From contig OZ024849.1 in assembly GCA_964017145.1 (NCBI GenBank), positions 3,348,001-3,412,000 on the forward strand: a stretch of DNA of 64,000 nucleotides, read 5' to 3'. Shown here piece by piece: positions 23,130-34,221 of this stretch (position 1 is its first letter; every line of letters begins with the position of its first letter). A program made the position numbers and the translations under genes. Source of the DNA: Agrocybe praecox. Taxonomy: Eukaryota > Basidiomycota > Agaricomycetes > Agaricales > Agrocybaceae. Under the pieces are notes generated by a model. That model saw only the letters and a list, made by a program, of their open reading frames with translations, did not search any database and had not been told where the DNA came from.

Positions 23130-24130
23130 CTGTTGGGAACAGAGGCAGACGGGCGGTGGCAGGAGGACAGGCTGCAGAGGCAGCGGTCGCAGGCGGAAAA
23201 GAAGGAGCATGAGGAGGAAGAGACGTTGTATGTGTTTTAGAAGCAGACAGCGGTGTTTGGGCTTCGAATTCATTGTTTTCTTTTTCTTTTTCATTCGCAT
23301 TTTTTTTATGTTCGCTTTATTCTTCGATGATTCTCTTCCCGTCCGCCTCTGTTTGCGGAGGCACACATCCAACCTGGCCAACAACCCCCCTAAGCCTTGG
23401 GAACACACAACGCCCGCCTGAGCCTTCCTTCTTCATCCTCAGGAACTTGGAATTCAATTTCCTTTGGGCTCGGAGAATCCTTTGACTTGTTGACACGTTA
23501 CTGTTGACGTTGACGTTGAACGTTGACGTGCTGACGGAGGTGGTGAGGGTGAACTGTTGACGCGAACGTCGTGATACTGCTAATTATTTTTTTATTTACT
23601 TTGCGATTGGGGTTCTGGCGTCGTCCTATTTTTAATCTCTTGTTATTTTAACGAAAAAACCAAATACTAATCTATCCTCCTTTCAGAATACACATGTTTG
23701 ATGTCGGCGGCCAACGCTCAGAAAGGAAGAAGTGGATTCACTGTTTCGAGTCGGTCACACCGAGTACGATCAGGTTCTGTTGGAGGAGAAGACGCAGGTG
23801 GGCGTTTCTCCTTTTACGAGGAGGACATCGGACTGATAATGTATATACAGAACCGAATGCTAGAATTTCTTGTTCTTTTGGAGTCCGTCATCAACTCGCG
23901 ATGGTTCCTACGGACGTCAATAATTCTGTTCTTGAACAAGATCGACGTCTTTAAGAACAAGTTACCCTAGGTATGTACCCCTTTCTGCTTCGTATGTCCC
24001 TTCGTATCTGACGATACGATAATACCAGGTTCCTCTAGAACGATATTTCCCCGAATACGCTGGTGGACTGGACATTTACAAAGCGCGAGGAAAGTGGGCA
24101 TGGTCACCTCTGTACAACATGGTTTATAAC
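22428..24130 (+). pseudogene. Heterotrimeric G-protein alpha subunit pseudogene
   Basis: The P-loop GSGESGKSTIVKQMKIIHQ is intact and is followed by YRPVIYKNVLDSAQQA, KVLDYRLDSS, EVLRIGSPGYRPNETDVLRA, the switch II region [20 protein letters not shown], the loop [20 protein letters not shown] and VPLERYFPEYAGG. Breaks: the N-terminal myristoylation region and the hydrophobic strand before the P-loop are absent. A TAG stands at 22983-22985, directly after VLRAR where the switch I threonine should be. Bases coding for the segment after CFESVT are deleted and the frame shifts at about 23758-23762. A second TAG is at 23968-23970 after KNKLP. The C-terminal helix and receptor-contact tail are missing after about 24100. 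Introns persist, so it arose by DNA duplication. It is non-functional. Confidence 0.9.
23100..23129 (+). repeat. Poly(T) tract, 30 bases
   Basis: An uninterrupted run of 30 T lies inside an intron-like segment of the G-alpha pseudogene. The flanks are T/C-rich. It may be a microsatellite or the trace of a reverse-strand poly(A) insertion. Confidence 0.9.
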
Positions 24131-24505
24131 ATGAGTTTGAACATAGAGGTGAACGCAAGAAACCAGGAATGTGAACTGGAATGAATGGAGAAGGCCGGCA
24201 TCGGGCAAAAGGAAACTAAAAATGGATTAGATTGACATGTGACGTCAAATAATTGAGAGATAAGATAAGGATACCTAGGATGTGTACCATCTCTTAATGT
24301 CCTTTATTCATCTGGATATCCACCTGTTGACGTTCGAAAGTAATCTTTGTCTTTTTAAACGGTGACTATTGCTACATACCGGCCTTGACGACCATGGTAA
24401 AAGAATTGTGGAATAAGCTTTGATTGTTGCCTCATAGTTTGTCAGCTAACCCATTGACCTATGCTGTTTTTTTCTCTTTCTTCCTCCTCGTTTGGCACAA
24501 TCACC

Positions 24506-25433
24506 ATGAGTAATTTCGAAATGTGCGTATCTTCTCTTTATTTATTTTTTACATGCTGAATGGATTATACAGTCGTGACTATCCAGTAGCCCAAAAGGCA
24601 TTCTTTGCGGCAATCGCACCTTACTATGATCAGGCTTTGAAGAACGAGGAGATCGATGTTTTCCTCCTCTCCGTAGCATTTGTGTTCAGAAAAAAGTGGA
24701 CTCTCGACCCATTGGTGATATACGGTGATTTGGACTCCTTACTCATGGTAAACCTTCTCTACATTATCCGAGATTCCACTTGCTCAGTCTCTTTTAGTAC
24801 ATTTCCAACCAGATATCCTCAATCAAGGGTATCAGGAACATTCACTGGTCCTACTTTTTTAAGGAAAATACAACGGTGAGGAATTTATCATCTCCGTAGA
24901 TAGGCTGTTGTTTCTCTTTTCTCATAGTTTTGTAGGCTGCTCATCTCTTGGACACTCCATTCTCCAGAGAACTGTTGATGCCAAAACTTGAACGCGTATT
25001 TGCGGCTGAGTACAACCTCAATTTAGAAGATATGGGCAACATACTATCAGGATTCCGCAAGGCCAGTACCGAAAACACGGCCGATGTGGACGAAAGTATT
25101 ACAATGGTCAGAAGCAGCGGCAACCACAAAATTGACGACCTAGATGGCGACACCTTAGACAAAGACGACAACAACAACATCCTCTCAGACGGTTCCGAGA
25201 ACGATACCGAGAACGATACCGAGCTCATTGACCTCAGTGGGCCTCTAACTCGGCGTGGAATGGAAATTGAGAAGTTCTTCAAAGATCCTCGAGGTGACGC
25301 ATGCACAAAGGGATGTATTTGCCCATTTTGTGCAACAGGAGGCATACCGGTGGGGTACCTTGAGTGTTGCGAGACGGAGATAATCAAGGTACCAAAGAGA
25401 ATGAAGAAAATAATCAAGGGGAACAATGCGTGA
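24506..25433 (+). CDS. Hypothetical protein with C-terminal cysteine cluster
   Basis: Four exons by my model, starting MSNFEI at 24506. A short first exon joins across an intron ending ATACAG to RDYPVAQKAFFAAIAPYYDQ, then YISNQISSIKGIRNIHW, then AAHLLDTPFSRELLMPKLER. All borders are GT-AG and in frame; the stop TGA is at 25431-25433. The N-terminal half is helical. An acidic Asp/Asn/Glu-rich stretch follows (about 25105-25235). The C-terminus has six cysteines, CTKGCICPFC and then ECC, which could bind a metal. I recognise no family. Roughly 220-230 residues. Confidence 0.55.
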
Positions 25434-25531
25434 TATATTCTATTTTCTGAAATAGTCATGATATTTTCAAATAGATAGATGTCTTGTAGAGGCCAATTTC
25501 TTTCATCCAGTTTCTTTCATCAACCTTTGAT

Positions 25532-25551
25532 GATCCGTCGAAAGACGGATC
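25532..25551. other. Perfect 8-bp stem hairpin with GAAA loop
   Basis: GATCCGTC, GAAA, GACGGATC: an 8-bp perfect inverted repeat closing a GNRA-type tetraloop. It lies 100 bases after the stop of the upstream gene, so it may be in that gene's 3' UTR. No function can be claimed. Confidence 0.7.
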
Positions 25552-26344
25552 GGGGGTGGAAATTCACAAAAAATCAGTTGTTCTAGATCCCCAAAAAATC
25601 AACTACTTGTTTGTTAATGATGTTCCAAGTTGCAATATTGACGGCGTACACAGGCAACTTTATTGTTAGTTATTGTTGAAAGAGTACTGCATTTATCATT
25701 CTCTAATGACAATCAGCTTCTTACGGTACTATCAAACTATCTAGCTCTAGTCTTTCTCCTCTCCCAGTTTGAATAGTATTCTACCATATTCCTCAAATTG
25801 CAAGGCAACTCGTCGCGCGTCGCGTTGGATGTGCACGTGGTCGTGAATTGTTGTTGATTCACGTGATTGATTGATTCGTTTGCCAATTGAGGATTGATTG
25901 ACGACGTTCATCCCCCTTGACCTTGTTCTTTTTACTCGCCATTTCCTTTCCACCATTCATCCTTGCGCGACAAAATTTCTCTCACAACAACCTCAAAAAC
26001 AGGACACAGGAGCAGCTACAAATTAGCAACAAATTTCCAAAACAACGACGAAACTCAAACGAAACGTAAAACCACTGGAAAGCTAGCATAAAGGCGTCTA
26101 TCAAGATATGATATGTTCACGCTTTATCTACTCCGTGGAATATCCTGCTTAACCTTGTCCAATACCCTCGTTCCAACACAACTGGATGCATATTACTGTC
26201 CTTTCCCTGAAAACAAACATACATATTCCAAATATTTCTCTTTTCACCGCATTAGACAGCTACTTAACTTACACTTGTATCTACTAATTTTATTATTGCT
26301 TATAAATAGTGGAATTGATAGAAACTCAGGAGAGGAACAGGGAA

Positions 26345-26470
26345 ACAAGTATTACTGCTACGTAGTTCTAGAAACTTGCGTGAAGCCTACTCAGTAGTAC
26401 AAACCGAAACAAGTATTACCGCTACCGCTACGTAGTCCTAGAAACTTGCGTGAAGCCTACTCAGAAGTAG
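26345..26470 (+). repeat. Tandem duplication of about 60 bp
   Basis: ACAAGTATTACTGCTACGTA at 26345 and again at about 26409, where an extra CCGCTA is inserted; both copies continue through CTAGAAACTTGCGTGAAGCC to CTACTCAG. The second copy differs at only a few bases, so it is a recent local duplication. Confidence 0.8.
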
Positions 26471-27205
26471 AAATCGTTTTCCAAATTAGGACTTTGGTAA
26501 GGCGACATGAAACTGGAAATTACCTTTTAGGTCAGTTTGGGTCGGCAAAAGAATAACCCTTTCAGGATGCACACAGTTTCAAACTACCCTGCCAGCGGTG
26601 CATTACCCATAGATAGTATCTGCCTTCCGTTTCCTGAGAGCCGAGACATGTAAGCAAGGACGGTGGTTGAATATCGCCTTTTTCCTCACACTATAATACT
26701 AACAAGCTTGAGAAGGGATGGTCTGCAGTAAGTATTTGGGCGTCTTTTTTGGCTTACATTATATCAAAAAGTCGAACCAAAGCACAGTAAACTCCAGGCA
26801 GAGCTTTATTATCCCTGACTATAAATTGGTATGACCCTCGGTGTTCGGTCATAATAGTCTGGGGCTCCTTGAAATAGAACGATTACTGGTTCCCCTGATT
26901 GTCCGGTAAATACCGGTTGGCACTGGCAGTCATCAAGCGATCAACAAGCGATTTTTATTTTTATCACTGTAATTGCAAGATAACCCGTCATCAAGCTGCG
27001 ACTTGGGCTTCTTCTCTGAAAACGAATCGTTGCATCGTTTAAATGATCGCTCAATACCTTTATACGCTATCTCCACCATAGACACTCTCAACTTCATCTA
27101 ACTTCCTCGTCTGATCCACCGTCAAGGTGGACTCAAGCCACACTTAAAAGAAACCACCTGAGTATCCTCGTTTTTGATACTTCATTCTGCCCACTAATCC
27201 CGGAA

Positions 27206-28980
27206 ATGCTGAATCATTTACCGAGATCGCTGATTCTTATTGACTTGAATCTCTCGCCCTTTGCAGACGGTATCTTTGTCGGTGCGTAGGCCTCTTCTTC
27301 GGGCATTGTGATCATCGATATCCTGACAGTGGATCGACAGGCTTCATTCTTTCAACGATGTAAGGAAAGTTTACGGGGGATGCACCAGTAAGATAGAATA
27401 CTGAACTTGCCTAGACTTACTGGGGTCAACCTCCTTCAGGCATGGAACTACGCGCGTAGTAACAATGACGTTTGGATACTGAGGGCTTTGGTATGTCTAG
27501 CAAATCAAGTCACCTATCAAACACCACTCACTCCGACGATGGAATCTAGGTTACGACTCTGATGTGCATATCCTTAGAAGCTATACAGTATTCGCCCAGG
27601 CTTCTCTGACGTGTTGATCTATTTCTAGTGCGCTCGACATCGCTACAACTATCAACAATACTGTTTTAGTACATACCTACCTAGTACGCTAAGTTTGTCT
27701 TTCGTAGATTCAGTTTCGCTCTTGATAGTTTTTAAAATTATAGATCCGACATTTCGGAGACTTCCTCGAACTGACAGTCATCAATTCTGGCTTCATGGTT
27801 GAGCTGCTACTGACGGTGATAGTTGTGTTCTTGTAAGTCGTTAATTTATTCATCCGTGCTGGAATACTGAAGTGGCGAAAATCTTCAGGGTCCAACTTTT
27901 CTTCGCTAGTCGAGTCTATCTATGTCATTAAATTTTATCTTACATCCTGAACACTTTTTGATCGTCTTCTCATACAGTGAACACGAAAGATTACTGGATA
28001 CCCGGCTGTATCGTGAGTGCATTACATGCCTCAATGACGCGATGGTATAAGTACAACGTGGCAAATATGCAGATTCTCGCTACTTTACTCGCACTCGGTG
28101 AGCTGGCTTAGGGGCTTGGTGTTTCCCATACGCTTACAATGTCAACCTCATTAGCCGTCAATCTTTGTACGTTCCAGTATATGAATTTGGCCTAGATTCG
28201 CTTTCTAATTCTCTGGATGACCACGAAAGACAATGTGGCACTTGGACTGCAGCATACAGGCATTTTCGACCTTCCCGAACTCAAATACAAGGTCTGTATA
28301 GCTATAATATATTAATATGTATAATTGCTAATATTGTTCAATAGATGAGCGTCATATTCGGTCAAGTCTTTACCACTATTGCCGACGGCATAACGACCAC
28401 TGTCCTGACCTTATATTTTCTTCGTGCTCGGTCAGAAAGCAATATTAAAGGGTGATTATACACTATTTCCTACCCTGACGGAGGGTGCCTGATCTTTCAA
28501 TATAGGACGATCACCACTCTCCAAAAGCTTTTAGGTTATGTTGTAACTCGCGGCCTCATGGTTACTATTTCGAACATACTCTATATGTCTCTCTATCTTT
28601 TTAATCCTTTGAAGCTTTATTGGTATGCAGTCTTTCTTTACTTTGCATTGTCGCGCAATAGTTCTTGATGTTGCTTTAGGATGCCAATCCAATTCACACA
28701 GGCTAAATTATACATATTGACGATGAGTACGCTTCAGGCTGCCTTCATCAACTTCATAAATGATGACAACTCCTATACTGATCCCATCTTCTCTGCAGTC
28801 GTCATGCTGAACGCAAGAACCTCATATAAGACATCAAGCCATAACGTTGTTACTTCATTTGACAATGTTAACTCGTTTTCACTACGGGTAGCCTCATCGC
28901 GTCCAACAAGAGAGCCGGTCTCTCTGACTAGTGCTATGAAACTATCTTCACGTACGGAGGTCTGTATTTATGCCTCGTAA
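27206..28980 (+). CDS. DUF6534-type multi-spanning membrane protein
   Basis: Exons resembling the basidiomycete DUF6534 membrane family, common in large paralogous groups, occur in order. They are HFGDFLELTVINSGFMVELL (27740-27830), VQLFFASRVYLL (27893), KDYWIPGCIV (27990), VIFGQVFTTIADGITTTVLT (28333-28410), GYVVTRGLMVTISNILYMSL (28535-28600) and LYWMPIQFTQAKLY then LNARTSYKT (28680-28840). Several hydrophobic helices are evident. Introns from 27832 onward are clean. The 5' part is less certain: the assumed start 27206 (MLNHLPRSLILID) joins to AWNYARSNNDVWILRAL only with a doubtful phase, and an in-frame TGA lies at about 27608 unless it is intronic. So either my 5' model is wrong or the gene is damaged at the 5' end. 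Role unknown. Confidence 0.65.
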
Positions 28981-30200
28981 CGCATTCTAGTTTTAAATCA
29001 TTACGTAGAGTCACAATAACAGTGGTATTCATAACGGTCAAAAGGGTAATAACTCTTGTTTATGCCCCTCCAGTTGAACTCACAATGTTGCGTGTGTATC
29101 TAGCTTACGAGACTTCCGATCCAAGGGGGTCACCCATCCCATGCCAGAGCAGCTAGGTCATTCGCCAAACCTGAGTTATTCAGTAACACCCCGTTATCTG
29201 GCTGATCATACCAAGATCGTATCCATATCAGTTTTCGGTGTAGACGACTTTCCTGTATGTATTCTGTAATTATGGTCGATATAAGTGTCCAGCGCCCACG
29301 TCAATTGTCTGTTTAGATGAGGAGAGTGGCAGGCAATTTCGATTCTAATGGCGTCTGTTCTGGCAACTTGAAGGGCTGTTGCAGCGGGCCACGGGATCTG
29401 CGACGCGGCTCGGGGCCATGCGCGCTAAATTCAAAATTGGCGCTGGATAGTAAATGAATATGCTGATGGCAGCTTCGAGCTATACTGTAAACTCATCATG
29501 TCCGCGTTATCTATGCACAGATAAATAACCGACCTGGATCTCGCTTATCTTCTCGTTTAGTTTCTTTTGCTTCCTCTTCCATAAGCGACACCGTCTGAGG
29601 TAAGCAAAGATAAAGAAAGATCCAGACCGAGAAAATGTAGTATATAATAATAGGAATGGTAATTGCTAGTGTTCCTGTTGATCGTAGATTCACAGACCTA
29701 GGATACATTTGATCAAAATGAAGATTCTGGCGCGGCAGAACTTGTAAGCTTCTCTTCGTAACTTGAAATAGAACGATGAGCCATACCATTGTCGTCTGAG
29801 GATATGCATGCAGGAGAGAATAAGGGACGCTGGCACTCCAAATAAATGTGGGAAATTTCGCAAAAAGGAAGTTTCAGCGCTTAAAGCTTGAAGCTGAATT
29901 GTTGAGTCTAGGGTTACTATCCTCCCATAAGCTCAGATAGTAAACTAGCATAGTGAACTTCAGAAAAAAATACTTTTTTGATGAGACTCATGAACTAAAA
30001 TATGTAGTTGTGCGGGCTTACTAGGAGTTCCATGAATATATATATATATATCAGCAGTATCTGCTGTCTTTGCTCCCACTCCGATGAGTTCTGGAATACT
30101 GCTATGATACACTTTTTCTGATACGTATTGCGTACTGACGAGGAAAAAGAGGAGTATTGATATTGTTATCCGAAGCCATCGAAGATTGAAGAGAAACATG
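28981..30200. other. Spacer with two possible membrane-protein fragments on the minus strand
   Basis: On the minus strand, 30199-29960 begins MFLFNLRWLRITISILLFFL, a hydrophobic signal-anchor, and 29789-29511 contains TLAITIPIIIYYIFSVWIFL, a second hydrophobic helix followed by a charged tail. They could be exons of one small membrane protein, but I cannot join them convincingly. A short (AT)n run lies near 30035-30050. Confidence 0.3.
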
Positions 30201-31342
30201 TTACATTCCCTTTGTCAAGTGGGCAAACCTCAACTGAACTTCGCTCTGCGTACGAAATTCCTTCGATGGATAGTCTCGTCTCCATCTGTAATACCCTGCA
30301 AGATGCTTAGGCGTACTACTCCAGAAAATATCAACCTGCTCGATGTTCGATTGAAGGCCGGCGTTACCAGCGAATAATCTATGGGCCAACTTTTCACATT
30401 GTTCCAGTGTCAGGTTATGCCTCAGGCACCCTGAGCGACTGGGAAATCTCTCTGAAATGACCAACTCGCGCAAAGAGACAAGTTCACAAAGTACGAGCTC
30501 CTCCTAGGAGCATGATTTTGACGTCAGCTCGGTCTTATGCGTAAAAATCCATTGTTCTAAAGGAGCCTTACCTCAGGATACAATCCAAAAAGTTGCAGTA
30601 CCTCAAGTTCCTTGAGATTTTGCGCGCCAATGCTTCTGAGTGATAGCCTGGATTCGTTAAGTCCGAACGATAGAAGCTTTACAGAGGAAAATGCCTTAGC
30701 CGCGAGGAAGTCATCGGATATCGACAATATGCCCCGGCGTTGTCCCCACCCTACCTCTCTCACCTCACTTCTTCCAGGGAGGATATCCTCAATGGCATAG
30801 CAGCTCCCCGCCAAAGTTATAAGATTCGGACAGGCTTCTGCAGTGAGAAAGTTCCCGGCGCGCGCGCTATATTCCGGAAGATAGAGTACCTTGAGGCTCT
30901 GTTGTTCGACCAAAATCTCTCGCAGCACTTCTTCGTCCGAGCAACATCTCCAAACAAGTTTTTCGAGTTGGAATGGAGCGTGCAGTATTAATTCTGCACA
31001 GGGACCACCTCCTGTGGAAAGAAAGTCGAGAACCTTGAGGTTGACCATTTTGTGCAGCCCCGATTTTAGTAGGTCCCAATTTGAGCCTTCTTTGCCTCTT
31101 ATAATACACCAACTCTGGTATTCTTCGACCATTTCTGCGAGGCGCTCGTTGTGCAGTATCGTCTTCAAGAGGAGTACGTTTACCAATGTGCTGTCCAGTG
31201 TCAACTTCCGATAGAGACGACGTTCCGCCTCTGATTGAATTATTTTGCAGCTTAGACATAGATTCCGAAGAGTTGATTTGTCCGAAATGTACTCCAGGAT
31301 TGGCCTATAGAGCTCGGGAGGTATTCGAGGCGGGGAAGCCAT
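30201..31342 (-). CDS. F-box protein with leucine-rich C-terminal region
   Basis: Two exons, 31342-30572 and 30503-30201, are joined over a 68-base intron with GTAAGG donor and CCTAG acceptor, giving about 357 residues. The N-terminus PPRIPPELYRPILEYISDKS followed by LRNLCLSCKIIQSEAERRLY is a typical fungal F-box, the SKP1-binding part of SCF ubiquitin ligases. The rest has irregular leucine-rich units (LKVLDFLS, LEKLVWRC, LKVLYLPEYS, NLITLAGSCY, VKLLSFGLN, LKELEVLQLFGLYPE), the usual substrate-binding half. Such genes are highly expanded in Agaricomycetes. A truncated near-identical copy is at 36455-37082. The substrate is unknown. Confidence 0.85.
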
Positions 31343-31959
31343 AGTTAACTACTAATGTTAAGCATGCCAATCATGGGCAGAAGAAGAGGACTTACGGACA
31401 GGTGGTAGGGGAAGGTGGCGGTGAGAATCAAAAGTCCTGTCGCCCAATCCAGCGAAAATATAAATATAAATCAACTAAAATACACGGGTATTAGGATGCT
31501 GCGCGTTATCCTCTATATCAGTCGCTCGTCCTTTCAGAATCAACATTTTATTTGGTAATAAAGAAGTCACCCATCGTCGCCGATCCGTCAATCCAGGAGT
31601 TGGGCCTCCTCGCGGCTTGGCAGTGGCAGGTTCGAGGGCACGGCGGCTATCCATGATGGTGTGATACATGCGAAGGATGCTCGCTCACGCGGGGATGATG
31701 TTTCAGAAGGACATGGTGTTATCAGACTGAGAGTCTGAGGTCCCTGCGAGCCTAATTAGTGGCTTAGCACCGGCAAATGTCAAAAATTATGACCAAATTC
31801 TCTACGAATTCGGTACGTATTACGAACTGCCGTTCAACGCGGTTAACACGGTTAAGGTTCATTACTACGTACATCCTTGCTTTCTTTTCCTCTTGACTTC
31901 TATGTGGTCTCTGTACTCTCGACCCTCCAAGCGACGACGACGACGATGACGACAACGAT
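31343..31959. other. Divergent intergenic region between F-box gene and Zn2Cys6 gene
   Basis: This is presumably the shared promoter region of the two divergent genes. The part around 31590-31720 resembles 39110-39280 (for example CATGCGAAGGATG and GATGATGTTTCAGAAGGACA against CATGCGAAGATGG and GATGATGTTCCAGAGGGACA), so it carries a diverged repeat or a remnant of an unidentified gene. Confidence 0.4.
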
Positions 31960-33789
31960 ATGCCACCACGCAAGGGACACAAGAAGACTAGGACGGGGTG
32001 TGTGATGTGTAAACAGCGGCGTATCAAGGTGTGATATTCATTCATTACATATTTTATCGACTCTCTGTGTGGTACTCTTACACCTCAGTGGATTTACTTG
32101 AAAACTAATGCTCATGACGTTGCATTTTATCTGAGCCAGTGCGACGAAACCCGACCAGAATGCAAAAACTGCACACAGCGCGGTGGGAAGGTGCTGCTTT
32201 GCACGTACAAGTACCCCAGTCCACGCAGACAAGCACAAGAAGGCGGCGGGGTCGTATTACCCCAGCAGGGGATGTTAGCCCACAGCCAGCTTATTGCCTC
32301 CACCGAGTCCGAGTCGGCCACCGCCCTCCCGAACTTCAGTGTATCGCTACCGCCTTCCTTCAACCTCAACCAGGCAGAAAATTCGATTTTTCGATTTAGC
32401 ACACATTCTGAGTCGATGGTCACTCGTCGTGAGCTATGCCCGACGTGTGGATGTTGGCATGCGCGTATCGGGCGCTTGCTCTTCGCTGATCGGATGCCGG
32501 GGACGTTGCCTGGGTGTGCGCTCATTGAGCTCTTTCCCGACGCTCTTAAGGATGAGTTGCGCGGGGCTAGTAACAGCAGCAGCAGCAGTATTGTCCTCAA
32601 GAATAATAACCTCGTACCCAACTACTCCGAGGCGGACCTGTTTTTGTTGAATAGGTTCATATCGCATACATGGGAGACACTAGTCCTGTCTGGTGACGAG
32701 GATACGAGGCATGTATGGGCACAGGTGGTGCCTACGCTTAGTTTGGCTCATCCTTTATTGCTCCATTCAATGTTGGCAGTGACTGCCGCCCACCTTGGCC
32801 GTACTCCCACTTCTACCAGCAGCACCAGCAACAGCATAGACCCTCGCCCCGACCGTCTGCACACAGACCCAGCGGGCCTCACTAAGCTCGAAGAGACGCA
32901 TTTCACCGAGGCAATGGCCTACTTTGGACAAGAGATCCTCGACGGGATCGACGAGCTAAACTGTCATGCCGTATTCGTGGCTACGTCCATACTTGTCCTA
33001 TACCTCGTTTCTCCCCGACGGCACTCCGCTTCGATCTTGCGCCCTCTCGACACATCATGGGCCTTCTTCCTCCGTGCTCTCTATGGCGCACTCCAACACT
33101 CCTGGAACGTCCTCTCCCGAGGGCCAGTTAGTATCCTCGTGGACGACCTCCTCCCCGCTCGGACGTCCACCCAGGTGTTGAGTCAAAAAACAGAGACGAT
33201 CCTTGGCAGGCTGAGTTCTCTCTGTAGCGATTTTAACATCCTCGGTGCCGGCTGCGCAGCGGAAATGGCGGATAGGACGACTGCGGGGGCGTATTTTGAC
33301 GCGGTGTGGAATATACGGATGACGTGGGCTGTATTGGAGTGGTATTGCGCTTCGATAGATCCTGGAGCGCCCAGTGGTACTGGCCAGGCGGACATAGATG
33401 GATCACCCCTTCCGGTGGATAGCGCGGAGGTGCTATGTGCGCTGTTCCAGTTTGTGCTGCAGACTCCCGCACGGTTCTGGGAACGGTTGGAGATAGGGAG
33501 TCCGAGGGCGTTGATTATTTACGCGTACCTTACCGTGTGCTGGGAGGTGTTGAGCTATGGCGCTGAAAAGGAAAATGTACACGGAAAGGGTGAGAATATG
33601 TGGCATCGGTGGACACGAGGACGCCGCGCGGAGGCTGATTTGAAGTACGTGGAAATGCGGTTGGATCATGTCGCGAGGAACGAGGAGGAAAAAGAGGTGT
33701 TTAAGCTGTGGATGGGTGGTGCGTGGGATGTTTATATGGATTTGAGGAAGGGATGTTGGTTTAAGAGCGCTAGTGAGTCTGAGGGATGA
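31960..33789 (+). CDS. Zn2Cys6 fungal transcription factor
   Basis: Exon 1 (31960-32028, MPPRKGHKKTRTGCVMCKQRRIK) joins exon 2 (32140-33789, CDETRPECKNCTQRGGKVLLC) across a 111-base intron, rebuilding the six-cysteine binuclear zinc cluster. The model has about 572 residues. It shares with the regulators at 6081 and 39943 an intron at exactly the same codon boundary and a TCGCWH-type short motif (LCPTCGCWHARIG) after the linker. Also shared are LLLHSMLAVTAAHLG, DAVWNIRMTWAVLEW, FWERLEIGSPRALIIYAY and the closing WMGGAWDVYMDLRKGCWF block. It acts in the nucleus on unknown promoters. The gene is intact and higher in GC than the right part of the window. An adjacent relative at 34222 is broken. 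Confidence 0.9.
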
Positions 33790-34221
33790 AGTCGTTAGGA
33801 GCCGTTTGTGTATGTACTTACTTGTACGATACTCTTTAATTGACGCGTATGTACAGGTACAGGACGCGTATGGATGTATATATTCCCAAAAATAACTACA
33901 TACCAAGGAATGCCTTGATCTAAATATAAACCCGGACCGTTCAGACATGACTGTATATTACCTAAGTATATAACATGTTGCCGAGATTGTCGGTTGGTTG
34001 CTGCGTTAGGCTGCGTGTCCTTTCTTACTTAAGTACCAACATCATCGACATCCATGACAGTTCCAATCAGCGTCTGCATTAATCATGGAACGTTTGTCTT
34101 CTAATTGACGTACTGCGAGTTTCTTCAAACCTCCAACACCGAATCCCGAACGCTACTTGAACACAACTTGAACACCGAACACCGAACACTGAACATTGAA
34201 CTTCGAACTTCGACAATCACC

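Larger units (their letters stand above)
25434..27205. other. Long spacer with a hairpin and a duplicated segment
   Basis: No gene is supported. Contents are a perfect hairpin at 25532-25551, an AT/GATTGATTGATT-rich part near 25850-25905, and a direct duplication at 26345-26470. The short open frames here (for example 26113-26397) have no recognisable domain. Confidence 0.4.

Noticed and set aside
23019..23421. Frames containing long poly-Phe or poly-Lys runs
   Set aside because: They come from the 30-base T tract and T/C-rich intron-like sequence of the G-alpha pseudogene.
32127..32667. Minus-strand frames of 164 and 77 codons opposite the regulator at 31960
   Set aside because: Shadows of the real gene, which carries the zinc cluster and family motifs.
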